Of a stretch of DNA of 64,000 nt, positions 50,374 to 59,358 are shown piece by piece. Position 1 is the first letter of the stretch; each line of letters begins with the position of its first letter. The notes beneath the pieces were generated by a model. The model ran no database searches and had not been told where the DNA came from. It saw only the letters and a program-made list of their open reading frames with translations. Location of the stretch: positions 2,557,633-2,621,632 of the forward strand of contig NZ_CP154351.1 of NCBI RefSeq assembly GCF_039519235.1. Direction: 5' to 3'. Position numbers and translations under genes: made by a program. Source of the stretch: Micrococcus sp. 2A. GTDB lineage: Bacteria; Actinomycetota; Actinomycetes; Actinomycetales; Micrococcaceae.

Positions 50374-52260
50374 ATGAGCAGCAGACCTGCCCCGCGCCGC
50401 GCGCTGGAGACCGCCCCGGCCGCCACCCCCACCCAGGACGAGGTGACCGCCGAGGGGGCCGCGCAGACCGCCTCCCCCGGGGCGACGCCCTCGGCGGCCA
50501 CCGAGGCCACGGCGCCCGCCGACGTCGTGCCGGAGGGCGAGCAGCGCGCCGCCCGCTCCACCGCGATCATGGCCGCGGGAACGCTCGTCTCCCGCGTGCT
50601 GGGCTTCGTGCGCACCATCCTGCTGGCGGTCGCGATCGGCTCGACCGCGCTCGTGGCGGACGTCTTCGAGTCCGCGAACACGATCCCCAACGTGATCTAC
50701 ATGCTGCTCGCGGGCGGCATCTTCAACGTGGTGCTCGTGCCCCAGCTGATCAAGCACGCGAAGGACGCCGACCGCGGCGCGGACTACACCTCGCGCCTCA
50801 TGACCCTGGCGACCCTCGTGATGGCGGCGTTCACGGTGCTGCTGACGCTGGCCGCCGCGCCCCTCATGAGCACCCTCACCGCGGGCTGGTCCGAGCCGAT
50901 GCTCGCGCTCGGCACGGTCCTGGCCGTCTGGACCCTGCCCCAGGTGTTCTTCTACGGGATGTACGCGATCGTGGGCCAGGTGCTCAACGCCCACGGGCGG
51001 TTCGGCGCGTACATGTGGGCGCCCGTGGTGAACAACGTGGTCGCGATCGCCACGATCGTCCTCTACCTCGTGATGTTCGGCCGCTACTCGGGCGGGGACC
51101 AGCTCGCGGAGTGGACCACCACGCAGACCATGGTGCTCGCCGGCGGCCACACCCTGGGCATCGTGGCGCAGGCGCTCATCCTGTTCCTGCCCCTGCGGAG
51201 GCTCGGCCTGGGCCTGCGCCCCACGTTCGGCTGGAGGGGCATGGGCCTGCGCTCCACGGGCAGGCTCGCGGGCTGGACCCTGCTGACCATGCTGGTCGGC
51301 AACGTGGTCAACCTGCTGTGCACCCGCATCGTCACCGGCGCGACGGCGGCCCGCGCGGACGCCTCCGCCCGCATCCCCGGCACGGAGGGCTGGTCCGACG
51401 CCTTCGCGCAGGCCGCGGTGCCCGGGCTCCAGGCGTACAACGTGGGCATGCTGATCGCGATCCTGCCGCACTCGGTGTTCGTGATCTCCCTGGCCACCGT
51501 GCTCTTCAACCGCCTCACCCGCGCCGTGGGCAGGGGCGACGACGGGGCCGTCCGCGACTCCCTGCGCTCCGGCCTGCGGGCGTTCACGGTGCCGCTGCTC
51601 TTCGCCGTGGGCCTCTACGTGGTGCTCGCTGGGCCCCTGGGCCGCATCTTCGGCTCCTCCGCGGACACCGCGCTGGCCTCCGGCGTGGCGATCGGCCAGA
51701 TCCTCCTCATCCTGGCCGCGGGCCTGCCGTTCCGCTCCGCGAGCTTCTACCTGCTGCGCAGCTTCTACGCGGCCGAGGACGCCCGGACGCCCATGGTCAT
51801 CCAGGTGACCTCCGCCCTCGGGATGCTGGTGCTCGCGTACGCCGGCGCCTGGGTGCTCCCGGCCTGGTCGTTCGGCCACTGGGTGGCCGCCGTCGGCACG
51901 CTCTCCTACGTCTACCAGTTCGTGGTCGCCCACGCGCTGACGGTGCGGCGCATCGGCGACTACGGCCTGGCCTCCGTGGTGGCCGCGCACGCGCAGACCG
52001 GCCTGGCGGCCCTCGTGGCCGCGGTGCCGGGCGCGGCGGTGGTGTGGCTGCTCGGCGGCTACGACGGCGGCTACGCGTGGGAATCCATCCTGACGGCACT
52101 GCTCACCTGCGCACTGACAGGCGCCGTGATGGCCCCCGTCTACCTGATGGTGCTGCGCGCCCTGCGCTTCCCCGAGCTCGACGACGCGCTGCGGCCGATC
52201 GTCAGCCGCGTGCCGGCCCTGGGCCGCGTGCTCGGCTCCCGTTCCCCCTCCGCCCGCTGA
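50374..52260 (+). CDS. murJ: Lipid II flippase MurJ (MviN)
   Basis: This MOP-superfamily transporter (about 628 residues) flips lipid II for peptidoglycan synthesis. After a roughly 60-residue soluble alanine/proline-rich N terminus, fourteen membrane segments are visible. They start MAAGTLVSRVLGFVRTILLA and include ADVFESANTIPNVIYMLLAG (the conserved A-D-x-F-x-x-A-N-x-I-P-N motif) and FNRLTRAVGRGDD. The conserved arginines in TM1 region R-V-L-G-F-V-R are present. It starts at ATG 50374 or the GTG three codons earlier. Unlike mycobacterial MviN it ends right after TM14; the partner domains are in the next gene. Confidence 0.95.
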   Translation: MSSRPAPRRALETAPAATPTQDEVTAEGAAQTASPGATPSAATEATAPADVVPEGEQRAARSTAIMAAGTLVSRVLGFVRTILLAVAIGSTALVADVFESANTIPNVIYMLLAGGIFNVVLVPQLIKHAKDADRGADYTSRLMTLATLVMAAFTVLLTLAAAPLMSTLTAGWSEPMLALGTVLAVWTLPQVFFYGMYAIVGQVLNAHGRFGAYMWAPVVNNVVAIATIVLYLVMFGRYSGGDQLAEWTTTQTMVLAGGHTLGIVAQALILFLPLRRLGLGLRPTFGWRGMGLRSTGRLAGWTLLTMLVGNVVNLLCTRIVTGATAARADASARIPGTEGWSDAFAQAAVPGLQAYNVGMLIAILPHSVFVISLATVLFNRLTRAVGRGDDGAVRDSLRSGLRAFTVPLLFAVGLYVVLAGPLGRIFGSSADTALASGVAIGQILLILAAGLPFRSASFYLLRSFYAAEDARTPMVIQVTSALGMLVLAYAGAWVLPAWSFGHWVAAVGTLSYVYQFVVAHALTVRRIGDYGLASVVAAHAQTGLAALVAAVPGAAVVWLLGGYDGGYAWESILTALLTCALTGAVMAPVYLMVLRALRFPELDDALRPIVSRVPALGRVLGSRSPSAR

Positions 52261-52336
52261 CCCCGCCCCCGACCCGCCGTGGCGGGCCCCGCCCCAGTAT
52301 CATCGGGATTCGTCCCCGTCGTCAGGAGAAGACCCC

Positions 52337-54292
52337 GTGACCCAGCCCCTCGCCGTCGGTTCCGTCCTGGGCGGCCGCTACCGCATCACCGAGCACCTGG
52401 TCACGTCCGCGGACCAGAACCTCGTGTTCCTCGGCGCCGACCAGGTCCTCAACCGACGCGTCACCATCCTGGTGGCCTCAAGGGAGGACGCGGCCCAGGT
52501 GGCCACCTCCGCACGGGAGCTGGCCACGGGCGAGCGCCAGGACGACGTCCAGGTCCTGGACCTGGGGCTCAGCGAGGGGCGGACCTACCTGATCGCCGGC
52601 GGCGGGCCCGACCCGGACGTCCTGCTGGGCCTGGCCTACCCCCAGGAGGTGTTCGTCGAACCGTTCCAGACCGACACCCTGGGCTCGGAGATCTTCGGCG
52701 AGGCGCGCCGGGGCGAGGCGCACCGCTACGAGGACGACGAGGACTACTACTCCGACCTCGACCGGCAGCTGCGCGCCGACGAGGAGCAGTCGCGGCGCCG
52801 CCCGGGCATCCTGAACCGCATCTCGGACCGCCTCACCGAGCGGATCCGCCCCGCGGACGGCACCGCGGCCAAGGCCGCCGCGGCGGCCTCCGCCCTCGCC
52901 GCCGCCGCCGCCGCCACGCGCGCCCGCGTCGAGGAGGTCAAGGCCCGAGAGGAGCGCGCGGCCTCGGAGCAGGCCGACGCCCAGCAGTCTGAGCTGAGGC
53001 CGCGGGACGAGCTCACGCAGGAACCCGATCCCACGGAGTCCGTCGCCGTCGTCCAGGCGGACGGCGCCACCGACGCCCCGACGGCGAACGAGGCCGCCGA
53101 CGCCCCGACCGAGACCCAGGCCGACGCGTCCGAGACCCTCGAGGATGCCGCGGCCACGCCGTCCACGGAGACTCGCGCACCCGCTCCGACGCACCCCGAG
53201 GAGCCGTCGGCTGACACCGCGGCCTCCTGGCGGGCCGACGTCGCCGCGGCCACGGTGGCCGCCACCGGCGCCGAGCCGGCGCCGCGCACCCGTCCCGCGC
53301 CCCGCCGCGCGCTGCCCGCCTTCACGCCGCTGAGCACCACCCCGGGCACGGAGGGCGGGGAGACGCCCGCAGCGTCGTCCGGGGAGTCCCCCGACGCGTC
53401 CCGCGCCCCGCTGACCCCCATCGCTCCCCTGGCCCCCGACGCCCTGCCGCGCGCCGCGGAGGCGGCGGCGCGCCCCGCCGTCGCCCCCGTCCCCGACCAC
53501 GTCCACGACGCCGAGGCCGGCTCCCGCGCCGAGGCCCCGGAGGGCTCGGGCGGACGGTCGAAGTGGCTGCTGCCCCTGCTGATCCTCCTGGGCCTGCTGG
53601 CCGCGGTGGCCCTGGGCTTCCTGCTGCTGAACCAGAACCTGCGCGCCGTGCCGGCGGCGGAGAGCTCCTCCGCCGCCGCACCCCCGGCGGCCTCGTCGTC
53701 CCCGGCCTCCTCCCCCGCGGAGACGGCCACCAGCCCGGCCGAGTCCGAGACGCAGTCCCCGGCCGAGTCCGCGGCCCCGGCGGCGAGCTCCCCCGCCGCG
53801 ACCGGGGGCGCGTCGTCGTCGGAGACGGCCCCCGCCGGGCGCCCCCGCGCCGCGGGCGTGGCCCGGTCCGTCCCGGACATGCCGAGCCTGGAGGACGCCC
53901 ACGACGGCGAGCTGGGCAGCCTCGTGGACGGCGACACGTCCACGGCCTGGCAGAGCTACACCTACACGCGCCCCAACTTCGGCGGCTATGTGGCCTCGAT
54001 GGACCTCGCGGTCGCCCTCGAGGAGCCGGCCCGGGTGAACGAGGTCGTGGTCGACCACGCCGGCGGCTCCGGCGGTGCGTTCACGGTGCTCCTGGCGGAC
54101 TCCCCCGACGGGGAGAACGCCCGCGAGGTCGGCCAGGGGACCTTCGACGCCGACCGCGCCGTGGTCCCGGTGGAAGCCGACGACGCGGCGGCCGGCCACG
54201 TGATCCTCCGCATCACCTCCCTGCCCCGCCTGGAGGCCGGGGGCGGCGAGCGCCCGTACGGACTGCGCCTGACGGAGGTCACCGTCCGCTGA
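52337..54292 (+). CDS. MurJ-partner membrane protein: partial pseudokinase lobe, TM helix, discoidin-like domain
   Basis: This 651-residue protein begins with the first lobe of a protein-kinase fold (VLGGRYRITEHLVTSADQNL, then VFLGADQVLNRRVTILVAS) but lacks the catalytic loop, so it cannot be an active kinase. An alanine/glutamate-rich cytoplasmic linker (about 150-410), one membrane helix (WLLPLLILLGLLAAVALGFL, about 413-432), a serine/alanine-rich stalk and a C-terminal galactose-binding-like domain (LVDGDTSTAWQSYTYTRPNF) follow. This order equals the C-terminal part of mycobacterial MviN, whose pseudokinase recruits an FHA protein. Here it is a separate gene after murJ. GTG 52337 has AGGAGAAG upstream. 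Confidence 0.8.
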   Translation: MTQPLAVGSVLGGRYRITEHLVTSADQNLVFLGADQVLNRRVTILVASREDAAQVATSARELATGERQDDVQVLDLGLSEGRTYLIAGGGPDPDVLLGLAYPQEVFVEPFQTDTLGSEIFGEARRGEAHRYEDDEDYYSDLDRQLRADEEQSRRRPGILNRISDRLTERIRPADGTAAKAAAAASALAAAAAATRARVEEVKAREERAASEQADAQQSELRPRDELTQEPDPTESVAVVQADGATDAPTANEAADAPTETQADASETLEDAAATPSTETRAPAPTHPEEPSADTAASWRADVAAATVAATGAEPAPRTRPAPRRALPAFTPLSTTPGTEGGETPAASSGESPDASRAPLTPIAPLAPDALPRAAEAAARPAVAPVPDHVHDAEAGSRAEAPEGSGGRSKWLLPLLILLGLLAAVALGFLLLNQNLRAVPAAESSSAAAPPAASSSPASSPAETATSPAESETQSPAESAAPAASSPAATGGASSSETAPAGRPRAAGVARSVPDMPSLEDAHDGELGSLVDGDTSTAWQSYTYTRPNFGGYVASMDLAVALEEPARVNEVVVDHAGGSGGAFTVLLADSPDGENAREVGQGTFDADRAVVPVEADDAAAGHVILRITSLPRLEAGGGERPYGLRLTEVTVR

Positions 54293-54338
54293 GCCGTCCC
54301 ACGCGGGGCGTCGGGAACCACCCGGGGCGCCCGCGGGC

Positions 54339-54365
54339 GGAATACCCGGGGCGCGGCCGGCTGTT
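54339..54365 (+). promoter_or_regulatory. SigR/SigH-type promoter of trxB
   Basis: GGAAT (54339-54343) and GTT (54363-54365) are separated by 19 bases. This matches the promoter pattern (GGAAT, 18-20 bases, GTT) used by the thiol-stress ECF sigma factors SigR/SigH, which control trxBA in streptomycetes and mycobacteria. The predicted start is about 40 bases before the GTG of trxB. Confidence 0.6.
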
Positions 54366-54412
54366 GTGCCGGGTGAGCGTCCGTCATCCCGACCCCACCT
54401 GGAGGAACCCCC

Positions 54413-55414
54413 GTGGCACCCACCGATCAGGACCCGAGCGTCCGCAACGTCGCCATCATCGGCTCCGGCCCGGCCGGCTACACCGCCGCGATCTACACCG
54501 CGCGCGCCCACCTGGAGCCCGTGCTGCTGGCCGGCTCGGTGACGGCCGGCGGCGAGCTGATGAACACCACCGAGGTGGAGAACTTCCCCGGCTTCCCGGA
54601 GGGCATCCAGGGCCCGGAGCTGATGGCCAACCTCGAAGCCCAGGCCCGCCGCTTCGAGACGGAGGTGCGCTACGACGACGTCGTGGAGGCCGACCTCACC
54701 GCCACCCCCAAGGTGCTCACCCTGGGCGACGGCTCGCGGATCAGCGCCCACGCCGTCATCATGACGACCGGCTCGGCCTACCGCGAGCTGGGCGTGGAGG
54801 GCGAGAAGCGCCTCTCCGGTCACGGTGTGAGCTGGTGCGCCACGTGCGACGGCTTCTTCTTCCGCGACCAGCACATCGCCGTGGTGGGCGGCGGCGACTC
54901 CGCGATGGAGGAGGCCCTCTTCCTCACCAAGTTCGCCTCCAAGGTCACCGTCCTGGTCCGGAAGGACTCGCTGCGGGCCTCGAAGATCATGGCGCGCCGT
55001 GCCGAGGAGAACGAGAAGATCGAGTTCCGCTGGAACACCGAGGTCGTCGAACTCGTGGGCGCGGACAAGCTCGAGTCGGTGCGCCTGCGGGACACCGCGA
55101 CCGGCGAGGAGTCGACCCTGGACGTCACCGGCCTGTTCGTGGCGATCGGCCACGATCCGCGCACCGACCTGGTGCAGGGCCAGCTCGAGCTCACCGAGCA
55201 CGGCACGATCCGCATCGACCACCCGTCCTCCCGCACGTCGGTGCCCGGCGTCTTCGCGGCCGGCGACGTCACCGATCACAGCTACCGCCAGGCCATCACC
55301 GCGGCCGGCTCCGGCTGCGTGGCCGCCCAGGACGTCGAGCACTACCTGGCCACCGTCGCGGACGTGGAGGAGGCCGCCCCGGCCGAGCCGGCCTCCGACA
55401 GCGTGCCGGCATGA
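54413..55414 (+). CDS. trxB: Thioredoxin-disulfide reductase
   Basis: This 333-residue FAD/NADPH enzyme reduces thioredoxin. The FAD fold is VAIIGSGPAGYTAAIYTARA (13-32), the redox pair C-A-T-C is at 142-145 (VSWCATCDGFF), the NADPH fold is IAVVGGGDSAMEEALFLTKF, and the FAD end motif is VPGVFAAGDVTDHSYRQAIT. The start GTG has GGAGG upstream. trxA follows after 98 bp, and a SigR-type promoter precedes. Confidence 0.97.
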   Translation: MAPTDQDPSVRNVAIIGSGPAGYTAAIYTARAHLEPVLLAGSVTAGGELMNTTEVENFPGFPEGIQGPELMANLEAQARRFETEVRYDDVVEADLTATPKVLTLGDGSRISAHAVIMTTGSAYRELGVEGEKRLSGHGVSWCATCDGFFFRDQHIAVVGGGDSAMEEALFLTKFASKVTVLVRKDSLRASKIMARRAEENEKIEFRWNTEVVELVGADKLESVRLRDTATGEESTLDVTGLFVAIGHDPRTDLVQGQLELTEHGTIRIDHPSSRTSVPGVFAAGDVTDHSYRQAITAAGSGCVAAQDVEHYLATVADVEEAAPAEPASDSVPA

Positions 55415-55512
55415 CCGTCTGACGTTTGACCCGTGAGATCTGCGGGACTGCGTCACCCTCGTACCAAAGAACGACCCTGAACCCGTCTCGAACCGAAAAC
55501 CAGGAGGCTCCC

Positions 55513-55836
55513 ATGAGCACCATCACCGTCACCGATGCCGACTTCCAGCAGAAGGTCCTCGACTCCGAGCTCCCCGTCCTCGTGGACTTCTGGGCGGAGT
55601 GGTGCGGCCCGTGCCGCATGCTCGGCCCCGTCCTCGAGGAGATGTCCGACGACTACGAGGGCAAGGTCGTCATCGCCAAGGTGAACGTGGACGAGAACCC
55701 GGCCTCGGCCGCCCAGTACGGCGTGACCTCGATCCCGCTGGTCCTCGGATTCCAGGGCGGCCAGAAGGTCGCCGAGTCCGTGGGCGCCAAGCCCAAGGCG
55801 GCGCTGGAGAAGGAGTTCTCCGCGCTGCTGGGCTGA
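55513..55836 (+). CDS. trxA: Thioredoxin
   Basis: This 107-residue thioredoxin has the active site WCGPC (30-34) in [20 protein letters not shown], cis-proline in TSIPLVLGF and the conserved NVDENP. It is reduced by TrxB encoded just upstream. ATG 55513 has CAGGAGG at 8 bases; the longer open frame upstream is not thioredoxin. A strong terminator follows. Confidence 0.97.
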   Translation: MSTITVTDADFQQKVLDSELPVLVDFWAEWCGPCRMLGPVLEEMSDDYEGKVVIAKVNVDENPASAAQYGVTSIPLVLGFQGGQKVAESVGAKPKAALEKEFSALLG

Positions 55837-55853
55837 CCAGTCCCCCGGATTCC

Positions 55854-55893
55854 CACAGCAGGGCCCCCTCCAGACGGAGGGGGCCCTGCTGTG
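55854..55893. terminator. Hairpin terminator after trxA
   Basis: The 18-bp perfect stem (55854-55871 / 55876-55893) has a 4-base loop and the arm GCAGGGCCCCCTCC. It lies 18 bp after the trxA stop and 34 bp before the parB stop, so it can serve both directions. Confidence 0.85.
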
Positions 55894-55927
55894 TCCGCGG
55901 ACGCGGACCGATGCGCGGTGTCGGGGG

Positions 55928-57364
55928 TCAGCGGGAGGTGTCTCCCTGGATGACGTCCATGATCCGGTTCAGATCGTCCACCGAGGCGAAGTCGATCGCG
56001 ATCCGACCCTTCCGCGCGCCCAGCGTGATCTTCACGTTCGTGTCGAGCCGCGAGGTCAGCGCCGTGGCGAAGTGGTCCAGCCGCTCGTGGTGGGCGCTCT
56101 CCCCTCGCGTGCGTCGCGCTGCGGGGCCGGGGCGAACCGTGCCCTGGAGCTGCGTGACAGCCTCCTCGGTGGCACGCACGGAGAGCCCGTCGGCCACGAT
56201 CCGCTGAGCGAGGCGCTCCATCTCCGCCGGATCGGCGAGGCCCAGCAGAGCGCGGGCGTGGCCCGCGGAGAGTGCTCCCGCGGCCACCCGACGCTGCACC
56301 AGGGGAGGCAGGCGAAGCAGGCGCATGGTGTTCGAGATCTGCGGCCGGGAGCGGCCGATCCGCTGCGAGAGCTCGTCCTGGGTGCAGGCGAAGTCCTCCA
56401 TGAGCTGCTGATACGCGGCCGCCTCTTCGAGAGGATTCAGCTGGGATCGGTGGAGGTTCTCGAGGAGCGCGTCCCGCAGCAGGTCCTGATCCGGGGTGTG
56501 CCGGACGATGGCGGGAATGGTCTCGAGCCCGGCCAGCTGGGTGGCCCGCCAGCGGCGCTCACCCATGATGAGCTCGTACGGGACGGCCCCGGAGACCTCA
56601 CGGACCACCACCGGCTGCAGCACGCCCACCTCGCGGATGGAGGTGACGAGCTCCGCCATGTGCTCCTCGTCGAACACCTCACGCGGCTGCCGCGGGTTCG
56701 GCTGGATGTCCCCCACGGGGATCTCCCGCAGCACGGCGATGCTCGTGGGGACGGTGCCCTCGCTCTGCGGTGCAGGACGGGCGGCAGTGGCGCGCCCGGC
56801 GGGCGGAGCTTCCGTGGTCGTGGCACCCGTCGCTCCGGCGTCGGCCGGCTTCGTTCCGGTGTCCGCTCGTCCGGGTTTCTTCGTCGCCGGGGCCTTCACC
56901 GTGGGCATGACCGGCCGGCCGCCCCGCGGGGCCTGTCGCGAGACAGGCTCATCGGAGGCCGTCGCTGGGGTGTTTTCGACGGCGGCGGATGCCTCTCCCG
57001 ACGACTCGGGCTCGGCGGGAGAGGAGAAGAAGACGTCCACGGGACGCGGTCCTGCGGCTCCCCCGCTCGTCTGTGCGGTGCCGGCCTTGGACTGCGGAGC
57101 ATCGTCCGTGGAAGGGGCGGCCTTCGTCTTGCCCCCAGTGCCGCCTTCACTGTCTGCCTTGTCCGCAGGGCGCGACTTCCGAGCGTTCTCCGTCTTCGGC
57201 GTGGCGGCCGAGACGTCCTTGCCGGCCTTGGCGTCGCGCGCCTGCTCGGCGGGAACGAGAGTGGCCTCCTCCCCTGCCTCGGTCTGCTCGATCTCCGGTT
57301 CGGCGGTGCTCTGGATCAATGCTCCAAGGCCTCGGCCGAGGCCTCCGCGGCGGCTGGTCTTCAC
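55928..57364 (-). CDS. parB: Chromosome-partitioning protein ParB
   Basis: This 478-residue CTPase/DNA clamp loads at parS sites. The first 20 residues ([13 protein letters not shown]) are the conserved ParA-contacting end. Then comes an unusually long low-complexity linker (about 20-205). The CTP-binding fold follows ([60 protein letters not shown]), then the parS-reading helix-turn-helix ([20 protein letters not shown]), and a C-terminal dimer domain. Typical ParB has 300-380 residues, so the linker accounts for the excess. parA is 2 kb away instead of adjacent, with parS sites in between. Confidence 0.95.
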   Translation of the reverse strand: MKTSRRGGLGRGLGALIQSTAEPEIEQTEAGEEATLVPAEQARDAKAGKDVSAATPKTENARKSRPADKADSEGGTGGKTKAAPSTDDAPQSKAGTAQTSGGAAGPRPVDVFFSSPAEPESSGEASAAVENTPATASDEPVSRQAPRGGRPVMPTVKAPATKKPGRADTGTKPADAGATGATTTEAPPAGRATAARPAPQSEGTVPTSIAVLREIPVGDIQPNPRQPREVFDEEHMAELVTSIREVGVLQPVVVREVSGAVPYELIMGERRWRATQLAGLETIPAIVRHTPDQDLLRDALLENLHRSQLNPLEEAAAYQQLMEDFACTQDELSQRIGRSRPQISNTMRLLRLPPLVQRRVAAGALSAGHARALLGLADPAEMERLAQRIVADGLSVRATEEAVTQLQGTVRPGPAARRTRGESAHHERLDHFATALTSRLDTNVKITLGARKGRIAIDFASVDDLNRIMDVIQGDTSR

Positions 57365-57526
57365 AGGTCCTCCTGGCGAGTGGGGTGGTCGAGGTCAGTC
57401 TATGCGCGGCTCTCGCTCTCGGTTGCTGCCTGTTCCTTTCTGCCGCAGCCGCGTTGCGGCCGGAACGACGCCAGCGAGGACGGCCGTCACGGGGTGGGAT
57501 GTTCCCCGGCAGCTCTGAGGGTCTGT

Positions 57527-57542
57527 CGTTTCACGTGAAACA
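57527..57542. promoter_or_regulatory. parS site 1
   Basis: It has the palindromic core GTTTCACGTGAAAC and matches the consensus TGTTTCACGTGAAACA at 15 of 16 positions. ParB should bind here. It lies 163 bp before the parB start. Confidence 0.93.
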
Positions 57543-57897
57543 CCATCCGTGCCCTTCGGCCGCAGGGGAGATTCAGAACTCCGGGGCTATCGACGTACAC
57601 ACTCGGCTGAGGCCCCGCTCCCGTACAGAGACTCGATTCAACAACCAGAAGCGCCTGTACCGGAGTCCTTCAGATGTGCTTCCGCAACTGAGGTCCAGAT
57701 GTGCCGATGCGGCCCGCAGCTGACGGCCTTACAATCCGTGCCAGGTATCCAGTGCCCAGTGCCCAGCTTCGAACACGGCAGACAACTCCCCAGATCCCGC
57801 GATTGGCGGCAGCGGAGATGACCTGCCCCGAGGGAAGTCCGATCCCGTCCATCTGCGGGGATCTACTCCGCCCTAGGTGCCGAGACGAAACGCTCCA

Positions 57898-57913
57898 CGT
57901 TTCACGTGAAACA
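57898..57913. promoter_or_regulatory. parS site 2
   Basis: CGTTTCACGTGAAACA matches 15 of 16 consensus positions and lies 371 bp from site 1. Confidence 0.93.
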
Positions 57914-58269
57914 TGTCAGGCCAGGTGTATCACGATGCGGTGAATCAGGCAGTTGTTCCGACTCTTGGGCTACGGGCGGACGCGCGCATAGACAACCACC
58001 GGCACGTGCCGATGCATCCGCCTCTCGCGGCCTGACGCTAGCGCCCACCTATGCGCCCGATAGAGGAGGGCTGCCTTCTGTGGAGTGTCGTATCCGGAGG
58101 ACCACTTCAGGGCGCACTCTTCCACCTGTGTCAGGCCCAGAGGAAGAGCAGAGACTTCACTCAAGGTTCGCCGGATGATCCTCAAATGCATTCTTCAAGG
58201 ATGGCGATCGGAGCACTCGGAAGGCTTCAGAACCACGGGCCACAGGGCGCGCGAGGTCGAATCGCCCCC

Positions 58270-58285
58270 TGTTTCACGTGAAACA
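58270..58285. promoter_or_regulatory. parS site 3 (perfect)
   Basis: TGTTTCACGTGAAACA matches the consensus at all 16 positions and lies 372 bp from site 2. Confidence 0.95.
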
Positions 58286-58718
58286 CGGCTGAGGCAGCTG
58301 GCCGTCGCCTTCGCTTGCCCATTGCGTTCATCCTTCTCAGTCCCTGCTCACGCCGGAGCCGCAGGTGAACTAGACGGTGCAGGTGTCATCCCCGTTGGGG
58401 GAGCGGTCCGTCCAAACGCGAGGTGCCACCCGGCCAGCACCGCTTTCCCAGAACGGCGCAGCACCTGCCGGCACGTCCCCGTGCATACAGTTCCCGGCTC
58501 CGCCATAGAGCGCTCGCCTTTCTCGGCGAGAGGAGTCCGAGGGAAATCACGCCCCTTCTGCCTCTGAGTTCGCCACGGGAAATAGCGGGCACAAGGGGAG
58601 CAGGGGCCAGTGCTCGGAAGATGCCTGAGCATTGCAGCCGCATTCCACCGTTCACTTCGTCCCTCAGACCGCAGCTGGCAGCTCGCAATCCATAGACCGG
58701 TGCCTCGTGCACACCACG

Positions 58719-58838
58719 ATGTCCACAAGCGGGAGAGTCACAAGAGGCCCCGTTATCCACACGGAGGTCTTTCATGAACAGCGATTGACCTGTATGCCAG
58801 CAGACTGGTGTCGTTGTTGTCCACAGGAGTTCTCCACA
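58719..58838. promoter_or_regulatory. DnaA-box cluster in the parA-parB spacer
   Basis: The boxes are ATGTCCACA (58719-58727), TTATCCACA (58753-58761, identical to the E. coli R1 box), TTGTCCACA (58817-58825) and TTCTCCACA (58830-58838). All four point the same way within 120 bp. Confidence 0.75.
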
Positions 58839-59249
58839 TATCAACAGCGGATCCTCCTCCTGCTCCCCGGGGCTCCACGGTCATCCACTCTCCCTCATCC
58901 TCTGCGCGGTCGCATGGGATCGACCCGTGGCGCTGGGGGAATGGGCGAGTGGCGAGCGGGGTCTCCGCGGGGATGGCGCGCCCAGTACCGCTCGTATGCA
59001 CTGAGGTCCGTCGCACGCGTGGACCCCGACGCTGTCCGCACTGAGGCGGCACCGCCCGGGGAGGGGCCCCGACGCCGGCGCCGACTGCTCGTTGCAGAGT
59101 GGCCCATGCCTGGGCAGGCGTCCCGCGCCAGATAGGCACGCCTCGAACACCCCGCCGCACCGGGCCCGCGGCCCCGACCGGCACCCACCGGCCCGGGCCC
59201 GCCCAGTCCCCTCCCGCGAAGGGTCGACCGTCGAGGATGCCTCACGCGC

Positions 59250-59265
59250 GGTTTCACGTGAAACG
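59250..59265. promoter_or_regulatory. parS site 4
   Basis: GGTTTCACGTGAAACG has the perfect 14-bp core, with both outer bases differing from consensus. It is located just past the 3' end of parA. Confidence 0.9.
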
Positions 59266-59358
59266 GCGGCGCCCGCAGGCGCCGCCGTCGCTCCTCTTGC
59301 CCTGCACGATCAGGACAAACATCAATTCATCGCGTTCGATGTAACGCGGGCCGACCCG

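Larger units (their letters stand above)
57365..59358. other. Two-kilobase non-coding parA-parB intergenic region
   Basis: No frame in this stretch shows the strong G/C third-position bias of real genes here, and no protein family is recognised. GC is visibly lower than in the flanking genes. It contains four parS sites (57527, 57898, 58270, 59250) and a DnaA-box cluster (58719-58838). It is best read as a centromere-like and perhaps origin-linked control region. Confidence 0.7.

Noticed and set aside
52478..55456. A 992-residue minus-strand frame
   Set aside because: It is antisense to the MurJ partner gene and trxB, both clearly real. Its composition (H, G, R, L repeats) is typical of shadow frames.
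58719..58838. Calling the parA-parB DnaA cluster the replication origin
   Set aside because: The rpmH-dnaA spacer at the right edge also has DnaA boxes and is the usual place in related bacteria. Without skew or marker data the origin cannot be placed here.
57549..59135. Several small open frames in the parA-parB spacer
   Set aside because: They lack G/C-biased third positions, ribosome-binding sites and recognisable families, and they overlap the parS and DnaA sites.
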